A DNA stretch of 64,000 bases from Pomphorhynchus laevis (Eukaryota; Acanthocephala; Palaeacanthocephala; Echinorhynchida; Pomphorhynchidae): assembly GCA_012934845.2 (NCBI GenBank), contig WNNJ02003300.1:434001-498000 (forward strand), written 5' to 3'. A program made the position numbers and the translations under genes. How positions within the stretch are numbered: position 1 is the first letter of the stretch; every line of letters begins with the position of its first letter. Below are positions 38,506 to 49,060 of the stretch, in pieces. The notes under the pieces were generated by a model. The model did not search any database. It saw nothing but the letters and a program-made list of their open reading frames with translations, and had not been told where the DNA came from.

Positions 38506-40728
38506 TCACGCTTTACTGCTGCCAGTCGCCGCCGAGCGGACGTCACTTCTTTCTTTAGTCCCCGTCATCATCGTCTTTTCGTCGGGGGCTTCGCTCTGCT
38601 TCTCGCCTGACCCCTTCCTGTTTTTGCTCTTTTCAGCCTGGGGGCAAAACATCACGCCGCTCGTTTGTTCTGAGTAAACTTGACTCTTACAAAGATCCCT
38701 GTATTTATTCGTCAAGTGCATCTCTACATTGCACATATTTTTGTTTGCGGCTTTATCACTTCTTTGATAAAACAAGATGTATGCGGACCTTTGCCGATCC
38801 TGCAGTAACTTGCTAAAGTCCTTGTACCGGTCCACAACGTCATCGTTAAAAGTAAACCAACGAATGACGGGGTCGTTGTTCTTAGATCCGTGTGGTATCT
38901 GTGCACAGGGCACTTGCAGCCTGGCATCACAGATGTAGTGACCAAACTTCGGACAGAACCCCTCGTGGCTGATTATCGCGTGGAGTATATATTCAGTTGG
39001 TAACGAGGGTTGTACGAAAAAATCATACATATTTAGATGTTCTGGAATAGCTACCTTTGTCATAAGCTTTGAAGTAACAATGTCACGGCTGCAGTCCCGA
39101 GTACTTGCGTCAAACACATTCGAGTAAGGACATGGCTCGATTCCGAAGCGCAGCAAGGAGATTATCAACATTGACGGAAGTGAGTTAATTTTTCGGCTGA
39201 TCTTTACACCATACTTCCCGCAATGGATGCACAAGAAACCGTCAACCATCTCATCACCAAACCTCTTTTGCACACAGGCATTTAGATCTTACTCATCTGG
39301 ATAGTCAGTTTTCCGTTCGGGCCGTGGCTGTGGGATTGAGTTAGCGTCTTTGACTTTCATGGCCCCGCCCAATCTGGTACCAAGACAGAGATCGAAACTC
39401 ACGTCTTCTGATCGAGTCACTGCGTCACAGTGAGTGCATCGTAGGGTATTACACACCGTAAACGAGAAGAGGTCATCGCAACCGGGTAGTAGGTCAAAAA
39501 TAGAGAGCAACATCTCGTGTGCGTCATGTTGTCTAAGTTTCTCGAGTGGGGTCAGGTCCAGTATACCCCGTAGGGCTCTCTTTACTGTGCCCTGTTTACT
39601 AATTGCATGTTCTAATATGTCGGCGAGGCAATTCATATGTCCCAAAAATGTAACGACGCGGTTTTCAATGTCAGTAGGCGGGTGCGTAACCGTACGATAT
39701 TGCCGATTTCGTTTTCTGATTGCTTTGACTGTGAATCGTGTTACGCCAAATGGTTGATTGTCAATTGATTCCCGTTTTTTCCTAATGCAATTAAGAATCT
39801 CGCTGAAAGCGTGTTGTGTGCGAACATGGATCATGAACATATCGAGGCAAAAGTGGGACCTCAGGATAGCGTTCAAAAAACAACTGTTGCCTATATTGGG
39901 GAAACCGATAGGACGTGAATGACTTTGCGATACAATTCGTTTGGATGGCGCGTGTTGGCTTTCTGCGTCGCTGTAATGGCCATTATTTCGTGAATAAAAT
40001 TCCTCCGTTAAGACTAAGTGGTTTGGAGACGGATGAGAGATTGTCAGGTCATCGACACATTTCGCCATATTAAGAGGCGAACCTTCGCTGTAACCCTGAT
40101 TGAGACCTTCCTGCTGTTGTTTTTTGGATGGAATGGAAAGGTCTTTTGGAATGGAAGATTCATTAACGTTTTCGAGTTCTTCTGATGTCAGGAATACGTC
40201 AGTGGTCAGATGGATCATCTCATTATCTTCCCTGTCAGTAAGTTTTTCTTTAAAGGTGCTCAGTTCTTTGTCAACCATATCTTCGATGCTACCTTGTTTT
40301 TGTGACTTTTGCATCTCATCTTGGCTTTCTTCGAAAAATCGTTCGAGCGGTTCATGGGTTACCGGAGGGCGTCCCCATGAACTAGACGAGTAGGATATTC
40401 CAAGTGAGGCCAATAGCGTGCGGGCGTTACCACGCATAAGGGCCACTGAGGTACGTTGGAACAACTTGGTAACCGCTACGCTATAGGGAATACCCCGAAC
40501 TTTACTAACATTACCAGCGATACGTCTAATTAATTGTTCGCCCTTGACATTCCAACCTCCAAACACCTCAACAACAGCGGGTGTGAACACATAACAATGG
40601 GCCTCCATACGCGCTTGGTATTTTCGATCCTTAACATTGGCAGCATATGCCGCTGCTGCGTAGCCTTCTGAAATAGCAGCTTCTGCCAGGAAACCACTCT
40701 GTTGTGGGTGCGTAACTGCAAAATCCAC
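38506..40728 (-). pseudogene. RLE-1 copy 2: endonuclease end fused to a ubiquitin-specific protease (C19)
   Basis: One frame runs from the endonuclease (DFAVTHPQQ, KDRKYQARM, AVVEVFGGWN, LMRGNARTLLASL) through an acidic linker of about 165 residues into a USP domain: Cys box GFPNIGNSCFLNAIL (catalytic Cys codon 39880-39882), QHDAHEML, a C-x2-C pair (LRCTHC), then after a TAA at 39289-39291 the same frame goes on with LCIHCGK (second C-x2-C), LIISLLRFG, HLNMYDF, YILHAIISHEG, GHYICDA (catalytic His codon 38938-38940), WFTFNDD and SAYILFYQR. These are the landmarks of peptidase C19 in their usual order, about 330 residues. Expected activity: removing ubiquitin from proteins. Because it shares a reading frame with the endonuclease, it is part of the element. 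Confidence 0.9.
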
Positions 40729-41564
40729 CGCTTCTGGGGGTCTTCATGTATCAAGATATCTGCTGGTCTTTCACGAAGATCAGGCAATAATCTCTGTGGT
40801 ACTAGCGAGACGTGCATTCGAGCATTCTGCGCCGCATGGAATAAAACATCTCGAATGCCATCATGACGAAGGCCTCGATGTCCCCCGTATTGACATGTGA
40901 GCGCGTGCAGACCATAAATATCCGATGAACGAAGGCAACGGTCGCACCGATGTTTCTTTGGGAAAATGGCTAGTCCCAACCATAGACGCACGAGGATACA
41001 AAATTGTGGCGGCGTTAGATCTACTCGTTGGATTTGACAGGGGGTTACTTGCAGCCAGGCACTTGCATGCGGTCTTGCTATTGCGAGTAGTCGCGCTCTA
41101 TCAAATTGGTTCACTTGACCGAGCAAGCATTCATGTGACTTCTTATCGACCATAAATGACATTCGTGATTGTTTTGTGTTGGCAAGAGGTTCAAACTCAT
41201 TTTGTAACATACTGACCATCCGACTCAAAGTGTCATCATAACCTACGTACTCTCGTGCGTCGCGCGATCCATTCTGTGCAACCGACAATATGCTAGAGAT
41301 ATACGCGCGAAATGAGTGCTTCTCTCCACTTCGCAGACCGAGTCCTCCAAGGTTTAGAGGGAGCGCAACTTGTTGTCGAGTGGCCTCATTTAATTGAGTC
41401 GCTGTTATTCGCTCAAAGGCTTGCATGACTTCCTGGTCAAACCTGTGTAAAAAACTTTCCATTACTAGGGGTGGAATTGTACGGTTGAAATGATTGATCT
41501 TTGGGCCGGCGACACAATGACGCAACAGCAAATATGCAATCTGCGGATCTGGAAGCGAAAAAAA
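40729..41564 (-). pseudogene. RLE-1 copy 2: RT thumb, CCHC and start of the restriction-like endonuclease
   Basis: The frame has LLLRHCVAGPKINHFNRTIP, NLGGLGLRSGEKHSFRAYIS, ARPHASAWLQVTP and LRLWLG-like sequence, then a zinc site CDRC and LHALTCQYGG, HDGIRDVLFHAAQNARMHV, and RPADILIHEDP, the first acidic motif of the PD-(D/E)XK endonuclease. One C is missing in a C-run near 40737, so this frame reads on as QKRWILQ and stops at 40530; the true frame continues in the next entry as AVDFAVTHPQQ. Confidence 0.86.
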
Positions 41565-43438
41565 CAGCGTCGATTGCTTGTTTTAGCTTGGGGAAAGCTT
41601 GCTCGTGCAGGTGTGAGTTTACGAAAATATCGTCACCAATGGGTGTTCCAAGCACATGAAAATTACATGTCATATTTGCAGATGGACGTTCTGTGCACAG
41701 CGAAATGCACTTCCGAACAGCTACCGGATCACCGGTAACTTCAGTCTTTGCCCAATTTAAGTTCAGGTTCAAAACGTGGAACGCCTTCTCTAGTTTGTTG
41801 AGGGTATTAGCCACAGCCTCAGGGTTGCCTCCAACGATGCCGTCATCGAGGTACCAGCAATTAACTTCGATTCCCTCACTATCATTGGGCTGGGTAATCA
41901 CCTTCTGGATCGCTAGAGAGAAAAGAAAAGGTCCCAAAGGATCGCCCTGTTGAACTCCCTGCTCTGATATTAGAGGTTCCATGTTTCCAAACCTTAGATT
42001 TGATGGCTTGTCGTAGCACCAGCTAACCCATGGGTAAATCTCTGGGGTGAGATCAAACACCTCGTCTAGCATTGATGATCGGTTGACACAATTGAATGCA
42101 TTGGACAGGTCCATCTTGGCCCAAACCCAATCAAGTCGGTTTCTATACGATGTGTGAATCCTTCGTACTTTGTGTATTATTGTTTCAATGGCGTTAGGCG
42201 TCGAGACACCAAGTTGTGTCGGGCGGAGAATCCGTGCAAAGCTACCTCTCAGCTTCATACAGATACATTTGGCGCAAAGTCGACGCAGCGTCTCACCCGA
42301 AGCAATTGGCCAAACCCCTCCATCTATTTTAGGCACTCCTATCAATGCTGCTCCAGCTAACCACGGCGCAAGCTCAGTTGGGGCAAGCCCCGCCAATAAG
42401 TGGTTGACAAGCTGTGTAAGCCTCTCCAATAAGCTGCCCCCACAATCCGCTGCAATCATGTCCTGCAAATGTTCAGGACGCCACCCTAGGCAACCTGGTG
42501 AAGTTGACGGTTGAAATGACTGGATGGCTATCCACACAAGGTCTCGGTCTACTTGTACAGCGTCACTTATATCACTGCATCGCTGAATATCCGGATACAT
42601 TAACGGAAACTCACCTTGGACACTCTGACGTGGGTGTAATTGAATTAATCGTTCTCGCACTTCCTGCGAAGCGTCACAAAGATCGTTTGACGTCAGCCGC
42701 CGCACTGCCTTACCATAGTTCCCTCTCCTAGCAATAGTGATCACCTCCGATACTTTGCCACACCTGTTTGTGCTCCTTGAGTATCTCTTATCTGCTAAAG
42801 AACCTGCGAGATCGGTAATACAGGAATTTACGAACATGTTCAGATGTTCGCTAATAGCTTTTAATGCCTCTCGTGAACGTAACCGGTCTTGCTGGGTTGC
42901 TGTCAGGTGAAAGCATAACTTTGGCATACTCAATAATCGAACCCATGAAGCAATATTGTTCCTTGTAAGAACCGCTTTAATCGCTCCATGGAATTCGAAC
43001 AACCGGTTGAACCGGAGCAGACCAAACTTTTGCCAATGCCGAGATATCATCATTATGAGAGTCTTGTTCACTCTTATCTGCAGTCACTCCAACGAGGGAC
43101 TTCAACGTATCTGAGCAATACGTTGCAATTTGTCCAGTCAGATTAAACACGCAACTCGTACAGACCCACTTGGGAATCGTCTTGGACTGCTTCTTTGTAA
43201 GGCCAACACAGGAAAGGTGAAAATAATTCCCGCAAGCGTGACATTGCGTTATACGCTTCCGGTTGCGAACCTCTCTACAAATTTGGCACATATTAAAATT
43301 AACTTGAGAAATGAACTCGCCATTAGAACTTGTAGGGTGTGAGGCGGAGTGAGCTGACGTAATTGATGATGGAATCAAATTGTTACCGATCTGTCCATTG
43401 TCGATCTGATGGGTCTGATAGGTTTTTGCAGGATGCAC
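41437..43438 (-). pseudogene. RLE-1 copy 2 N-terminal part: PHD finger and reverse transcriptase
   Basis: From the ATG at 43438, a C4HC3 PHD finger: C51, C54, C66, C69, H74, C77, C93, C96 (MCQICREVRN, QCHACGNYFHLSCVGL, WVCTSC). PHD fingers usually read histone tails; here it may guide the element to chromatin (inferred). A frameshift near 42990 (VRIPW to AIKAVLTRNN) leads into the RT: CLGWRPEHLQDMI, AGAALIGVPKIDGG, KMDLSNAFNCVNR, GVQQGDPLGPFLFSL and CWYLDDGIVGG (YLDD 41842-41853), then HVLGTPIGDD. A T-run frameshift near 41565 (AVFFA, where the next frame gives SLPDPQIAYLLL) ends this frame. Confidence 0.88.
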
Positions 43439-43949
43439 TTTCTTGTTCTGTTCTTGATCTTTTCTTGATCTTTAACTATGTTCTTGATCTGTTCTTGATT
43501 GTGTATATTAATTGTATGTTATTATTGTAATTTGAATATAACTTGAATGGGTAGCTAATTCAACACCAAATTTAATACGATCTTCTTCAGTTTTTGGGTT
43601 ATTGATTCTGTATGTTTATTAGAAACCAAATTTTTTTAAGGTCTTCAGTTTTTGGGTTATTGATTCTGTATGTTTATTAGAAACCAAAATTTTTTGTAGT
43701 TCGCGTTAGTTGTAAGTAGTTCGCGTTAGTTGTATGTAGTCGTTAGTTGTAAGTAGCGAGCGGATGTCGTCGATGGTTGTCGATGGTTGTCGATAATTGT
43801 CAAGCGGATGGTTGTCGATGGTTGTCGTTAGTTGTCGTCGAAGGTTGTCTTGTCGTGGGTAATTTGTATATGTTAATTTGAGTCAAACAGGCCAACTATT
43901 AGATATGTATGTTATTTTATTGTATGTTTATTAAAAACCAAAATTGTTT
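43439..43949 (-). promoter_or_regulatory. Leader of RLE-1 copy 2 with stacked tandem repeats
   Basis: Going upstream from the ATG: TCTTGATCT-type repeats (43440-43500), AATAACATACAAT, a 58-bp unit present twice (43584 and 43642 starts; TCTTCAGTTTTTGGGTTATT in plus sense), GTAGTTCGCGTTAGTTGTAA-type repeats, then the module shared with the LINE-A A2 leader (43741-43848), and TATGTATGTTATTTTATTGT at the outer end. Such repeats are likely promoter monomers (inferred). No ORF. Confidence 0.65.
43741..43848 (-). repeat. Leader module shared with LINE-A copy A2
   Basis: Reverse complement of 9436-9524 with two extra CGACAACCAT-type units. See that entry. Confidence 0.8.
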
Positions 43950-43962
43950 TAATCGTAGCTAT
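43950..43962. repeat. 13-bp repeat at the 5' end of RLE-1 copy 2
   Basis: TAATCGTAGCTAT, identical to 38162-38174. Confidence 0.72.
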
Positions 43963-44105
43963 CAATCTTAAACAAAATAATATACATTTTCTAGGATTCA
44001 TTTTGTCAAAATAAATCATTTCGTTTTTTGTCAAAATATGAAAAAACTCAAAAGCTATTTTTACATGCGATTGTTTCTTTTACTAAAATTCTAATTCTGA
44101 GGAAG
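43963..44105. other. AT-rich sequence, no gene seen
   Basis: No coding or repeat signal. In principle it is the upstream continuation of the LINE-J locus split by RLE-1 copy 2, but it does not read as LINE protein. Confidence 0.4.
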
Positions 44106-44290
44106 TTTCATTGGAAGTGATTAAGGATGACCTTCTAAAGATATCCGATGTATTTGCCCCTAGGCGTGTAATCTCGCCAACCGCTAAACATTTTGCATGG
44201 TTCGATCGGAACCTGAATCAGATATTGTGTGTACGAAATCGTCGGTGGAAGTTATCTCGCTCGCTCCGGCACATTGACAACATTTAGACA
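44106..44290 (+). pseudogene. LINE scrap, endonuclease-RT linker
   Basis: Frame VSLEVIKDDLLKISDVFAPR, RVISPTAKHFAWFDRNLNQI, LCVRNRRWKLSRSLRHIDNI. The order FAP, WFD, then R...W is the region between endonuclease and RT in jockey/CR1-like ORF2 proteins. Both ends are lost and the family is unclear. Confidence 0.55.
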
Positions 44291-45170
44291 TTTTAGAAAC
44301 GTTTGTACTCAGATGACGATATCAAAACCGGTTTAAAAAATTCTTGATTAAAACTACTTACATTTGAGAAATAAATAACTCAAATCAGCTAGCTGAGTCT
44401 ACGTATTTAATATAATAAAATAAAAAATAAATGAATAAATCAAAATTTAATATTAAAATAATAAAATTAATAAATGTTTAAATAATAAAATAAAATATGT
44501 TGTAAAATTTTCTATAAAATTTTATTTGTTTGTTATTTCTATTTTCTCTCAAATATAAAACGTTTCAAAGATAAAATTAATAAAGATAAACATTTTAACT
44601 TTTCATTTTCAAAGATAAACATTTTCCAAATGTTTATCTTTGATGTATTTAAGCTCTTACTATTATTAATCGGCTTACCAAAGTAAGCATCTAAGTCATT
44701 ATAAATTAAATCAGCTAACTGAGTCTACGTATTTAATATAATTATAAAATAAACAAAACATAATAATGCTAAGCCAAAATTTGATAATTAAATTATAAAA
44801 TTAATAATTGTTTTTAGATTTTCTATAATTTAAATCAAGTTAAAAAATGAAATTTAAAATAAAAGTCATTTTTTATGAATTGACTAATAAATAACAGACG
44901 ATATATCAAAGTGTTATTTTTATATAAAAATTTATCAAAGTGTTATTTTTATTTTAAATTGAAATTTAAAATAAAAGTCATTTTTTATGAATTGACTAAT
45001 AAATAACAGACGATATATCAAAGTGTTAGATTTTCTATAATTTAAATCAAGTTAAAAAATAAAAATAAAAATAAAAATAAAAAATAAAAATAAAAAATAA
45101 AATTTAAAATAAACGTCATTTTTATGAATTGACTAATAAATAACAGACGTTGTATCAGAATAAGAATTAG
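44291..45170. repeat. AT-rich block with tandem and dispersed duplications
   Basis: No gene. A unit of about 110-140 bp (AAATTTAAAATAAAAGTCAT, TTTTTATGAATTGACTAATA, AATAACAGACGATATATCAA) occurs three times, near 44847, 44955 and 45098. A second pair (GAGTCTACGTATTTAATATA) lies at about 44396 and 44722. A run of AAAAATA units lies at 45055-45100. Confidence 0.75.
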
Positions 45171-45300
45171 AGGTCATCAGGAAGAACTGCTATACTATCA
45201 GGTTTTAGCCCCTAACTCTTCTACCCAACATAGCAGCGGGGCTAAATACATGCTAATGATGTATTTCCTCTGATGAAATTTGATTATATAGTATCAAATT
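45171..45300 (+). mobile_element. LINE-D 3' tip
   Basis: ATACATGCTAATGATGTATT and CCTCTGATGAAATTTGAT match the 3' end at 0.98-1.02 kb. The preceding bases read as a poor ORF2 end (frame near GGTCATCAGGAAGAACTGC). Heavily truncated. Confidence 0.6.
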
Positions 45301-45322
45301 CTAATACAAAGTATATTATTTA

Positions 45323-45541
45323 TTATCCATTCAAAAAAGCTTGTCTTAAGAGTTCAAATTTATTTTTAATATTATTGTGTTGATTTATATATTTTACTAT
45401 TTTCTGCTTGATGTTATTTTTATAGTAACTCAGTTTAAAATATGCATCTATTAAATTATTTAAATGATTTTGAAGAAAACCAATATCGTTACAAATTGTT
45501 GCAATTCTTAACGTTTTAGTATTTTCATCATTTGGTCGGCT
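45323..45541 (-). other. Open frame of 72 codons without ATG, unrecognised
   Basis: Between TGA and TAA the minus strand is open: RIATICNDIGFLQNHLNNLI, DAYFKLSYYKNNIKQKIVKY, INQHNNIKNKFELLRQAFLN. It is Asn/Lys/Ile-rich, as chance frames in AT-rich DNA are, but long for this composition. I do not recognise it. Confidence 0.2.
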
Positions 45542-45572
45542 TCATAAATTATCCTCGTGTGAATTCTTTAAT

Positions 45573-45675
45573 CCTAGATGCAGCACTGTACACTACAGTG
45601 CTGCATCTAGGTGCAACATCATCAGTGCTGCATATGCATCAGTGCTGCATGATGTACACATCATCAGTGCTGCAT
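45573..45675. repeat. Perfect 18-bp hairpin followed by CAGTGCTGCAT repeats
   Basis: CCTAGATGCAGCACTGTA and TACAGTGCTGCATCTAGG pair perfectly around CAC (45573-45611). Three more ATCAGTGCTGCAT units follow to 45675, interleaved with palindromic ATGCAT and TGATGTACACATCA. GC-richer than its surroundings. Confidence 0.85.
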
Positions 45676-45759
45676 CAATATAATGTATTATATTTCATAT
45701 TTTATGATCGAAACAACCGAATTATCGACGAAGATATTCATCATTGAACGAATTAACAA

Positions 45760-47095
45760 TGCCTAAGCAGAAGAATACCGCTTTCGTTAAAGCAGCGCAT
45801 GATATTGGGCCAAAATATGCAATCAAACAAAAGAATGATTTTGTTCCTATCGAAATTGGTTGTGAATAAGCGGATTGTGAAATATGGACAACTGTGAATT
45901 TCCCTTAGTCTCCGAGAAGTAGAATTAAAACCGTTTTTTTTTGTGGTTTCTGCACGCCTTCTAATTAACATTGCTATTCAACGTCAACCCAAAGGATCGG
46001 CCAACCAGTGCATCTTTATCGAAAAACGTGATTGAACCAGTATATGCGTTTTTAATCTAAAACAACCAGTATCATGATTTGTCTGCAGATTTGGATGCGC
46101 CCGCTTGTGTCTGCTTGGATACAGTTGTACCTACGCTCTCCTGTTGTAGTAATGAATGTTATGGTGTTGATGACTGTCAATCTCAAACAATTGAAAACGA
46201 CAAGACGTGATCTTTATTGCTGGATATTAAATCTCAATACGTTTCTTAAGGCAACCAAACTTAAACGAAAGACAAGGATCGATACATACTTATAGATACC
46301 AAATCTCACAACATTGCATCAAATATATACACCGCTTGATTATAATCGTCTTTGATCTGACCGTTCATGTGTTATTCAGTGGTATTCCTGAATCAAACGC
46401 TAAAAATTCTCAGGCCTGTGAATGATAACGGTAGAGCTGTTCATCTCGTACCTCCTCCATTATATGCCTTAATGATGATGTCAAAATCATCTCCAGTTGT
46501 TTCAACCGATTCAACTAATCATCTATTAAGCACCCGTGTCATTCCCACTTCTATCTACTCTTCTGCCCTTACTCCTACCAGCTACGTTCGTCCACCACAT
46601 CCACGTAATCGTATTCCTTCGCGCGATCGCTGTATTATCATATCTAACTTAAAGCTTTCCGAATCTGCATCTCTACAATCTCGCCTCGATGATGATGTAT
46701 CTGCTTTCAAGTCTACCTTAGCAACAATTCTACCAGATGATAACCGATCCCTCTTTAATAATATCGCTCCTGTATGTTTAATCCGTTTAAACAAATCCAC
46801 TAAATCCAATCACCTCAGACCTCCACTCCTAAAAATCGTGTTCAGACATAGCTCACATGCTTCCGTGGTACTCTCCCAACGTCTAAGATTTCTTACCACT
46901 TAATCTACTTGTCGTATCCATCCTGACCGCTTCCCTTCTGATATTACCCAACTTAATTTTACTCGCATTGAGAAACATCGACGTGAATCAAACAGCGAGT
47001 CATCCTTATCAATTCGCCAAATCAACGGAAATTTGCACGTCGTACACACGAGGCAAAAAATTCAATGGCGTCCCGTCTCTCCCCCTTGTATTATT
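45760..47095 (+). pseudogene. LINE-A copy A3, ORF1
   Basis: MPKQKNTAFVKAAHDIGPKY, then the zinc site IEIGCE-stop-ADCEIWTTV and FFCGFC. The middle is rearranged (46074-46360). From 46565 it aligns closely with A1: PHPRNRIPSRDRCIIISNLK, IRLNKSTKSNHLRPPLLKIV, one TAA after RLRFLTT at 46903, then RIHPDRFPSDITQLNFTRIE and ESSLSIRQINGN. At least four breaks. The Asn-Phe of the heptamer site is AAT TTG here. Confidence 0.78.
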
Positions 47096-49060
47096 TACTA
47101 GTCGATTTCGCTCCTGAGCATACTTTTCGTCTTAGTATTTTCAACACACGCTCTATTATTTATAAAGCTGATCTGCTCCTTGATAACTTCGATCAATTAT
47201 CTATCGATATTCTATGGATTACCGAATTCTGGCACTCTGACTCTGACGATCTTGCTATTCGTCGTCTATGTCGCTCTGCTTGTTCTCTAGTTGAATCAGC
47301 TCGTCCAATTGTTTCTCCCACATCTACTGCTTCTAACCATAGCAATATTGTTGCCATTGCTCGTCACCCAACGTATTTGCGTAAAATTAACGCTAACATC
47401 TATTACACGTCGTTCGAATTACTTATATGCAGATTATCAACTCCTTTCCCTCTGGAACTTGTAATAATGTACCGTTCAGGCTCATCCACCCTCACGTATG
47501 TTCTTTAAAGACCTTGCCGATCTTCTTTCTCACTGTTCATTGTCTTATACACCTTTTTGTGTTCTCGGTGACTTTAACATTCGTCTTGATCGCCCGTCTG
47601 ACTCTGACTCTATCACTTTAACTATTTGTTTTCTGATTTTAATTATAAATTACTTATATTCTTGGCGGTGCTCTCGACATCATTGCTGTTCCCAACTGAT
47701 TCAATGACTATACCTCCTTGTCAATTATTGATCCTGGTTTGTCCGATCATTTCCTTGTCACTCTTACTCTTACTCGTCCGTACCCTTATCCTCATTCTCC
47801 ACCTCCATATTGTAGCTATTACATTAGCTACTCTAAGTTTGCCTTGGAAACTTCTCGATATCACTGATAGTATATCTGATAGTGATATATCACTATATCA
47901 CTATCAGACTGTAGTTTTTCTAAGCGTCGGCTCCGCCACTCTTTTCGTGTGTTTAATCGCTTTCTTATACGTTATCTAACAACACTCCATCCGAATCTCC
48001 GTGCTTTATATCTTTATCTCCGCTGTTCCCTTCTCATTCTTATGCGAACTAAACGTACTCTCTTCTGGCGAAATCAACTCAAGTCATCTTCCAACTCTAA
48101 ATCTCATTGGAAAATCTTAAACTCAATTCTTTCACGATCATCTACCCCTTGTAATATAAATCCTGATGAATTTTCCTCTTATCTACAATCTAAGCTATCT
48201 AATTTAATTTCCGTTCTAATCATATGCTCCTTGTATCCTCTCACCTCTTTAAATACTTCCCTCCCAGAGCCATTCCACCTTTTTCCCGTTTCGTCTGACG
48301 AAATTTCTTCGGTTCTGCTCTCATTACCTAATAAAACATCTCCTTCTGACCCAATTCCTACTCACTTGCTTAAAAATATCTGCTCCTCTATCTTACCCTT
48401 CCTAACCACATTGTTCGGCTTCGAACCTCCCTCTGTATCATTAAATTCTACAATTCTTCCTATCGTTAATAATCCCGTTTTCATATGCTTCTATTTTGAC
48501 AACCGACTTTCACTTAAACCTTTTGTTAGAGATAAAGTACGCTTATCTACCTTGATTATCCGTAACCTCCGTCAAATTCGTAGATTGATCGATTTCCCTT
48601 CCTGCATGACTCTCATATCTTCTCTTTTTTCTCAAGACTTGATTACTGTCTTAGTCTATTTTCCAACTCACCTAAATCCACTCTTTTTCCCCTACAACGC
48701 ATTGTCAACGCGGCCGTCTGAGTTCTCCTCCGTCTTGGTCGCTTCGATCATACATCTCACCATTTTGCTTCTCTAGATTTGCCTACCATGTATTGTCATG
48801 TTCAAATTCGTCTTCTTCTCATTGCTTTTCGCCTTGTAACTTTTTCTACTCCTTCATTTTTACACCTTCCTTTCCTCAATAATTTTCGTCCTGACTACTG
48901 TTCTTTGCGTTCCTGTAATTCCCTTCTTCCGCTCCTTCCTTGTGGATGCTCTTCTCTCGTGAAACCATCTGACCATTCATATGCGCGAATCAACCTCAAT
49001 GCCGTGTTTCAACGCCAAATTCATTCTCATTTAAGCAATTTAAGAAATTTATCTATATGA
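47065..49060 (+). pseudogene. LINE-A copy A3, ORF2
   Basis: ATG at 47065 (MASRLSPLYYLLVDFAPEHT), then APE motifs ITEFWHS, VIMYRSG and a frameshift near 47480; LGDFNIRLDRPSDSDSITLT in the next frame. A small palindromic rearrangement (47855-47915, GATAGTGATATATCACTAT) breaks the linker. RT start NKTSPSDPIPTHLLKNICSS, then an abrupt join at 48415 from FLTTLF to GFEPPSVSLNSTILPIVNNP, deleting about 330 codons with the active site. The end is rearranged (48940-49060). Non-functional. Confidence 0.83.

Larger units (their letters stand above)
38175..43949 (-). mobile_element. RLE-1 copy 2: PHD, RT, restriction-like endonuclease and ubiquitin-specific protease
   Basis: A 5.8-kb R2/NeSL-like retrotransposon flanked by a 13-bp repeat. 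Order in element sense: leader of about 510 bp with several tandem repeats, PHD finger, RT, CCHC, PD-(D/E)XK endonuclease, acidic linker, peptidase C19 domain, lysine-rich tail, 39-bp 3' UTR. The protein parts before the linker align with copy 1. Five small breaks (three frameshifts, two stops) divide the ORF, so the copy is dead but recent. It sits just upstream of the LINE-J endonuclease remnant. Confidence 0.9.

Noticed and set aside
38203-38677. Plus-strand frame of 141 codons with many Phe/Leu/Ser, resembling a membrane protein
   Set aside because: It is the antisense of the lysine-rich tail and protease end of RLE-1 copy 2; antisense of AAG/AAA/GAA codons gives Phe/Leu/Ser.
38506-40728. 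The USP domain as a host gene lying next to a retrotransposon
   Set aside because: Endonuclease and protease share one uninterrupted frame, there is no intron, promoter or start between them, and the 13-bp repeats enclose both.
45323-45541. A host exon
   Set aside because: Open frame without ATG in AT-rich DNA, biased amino-acid use and no recognisable motif; kept only as a low-confidence feature.
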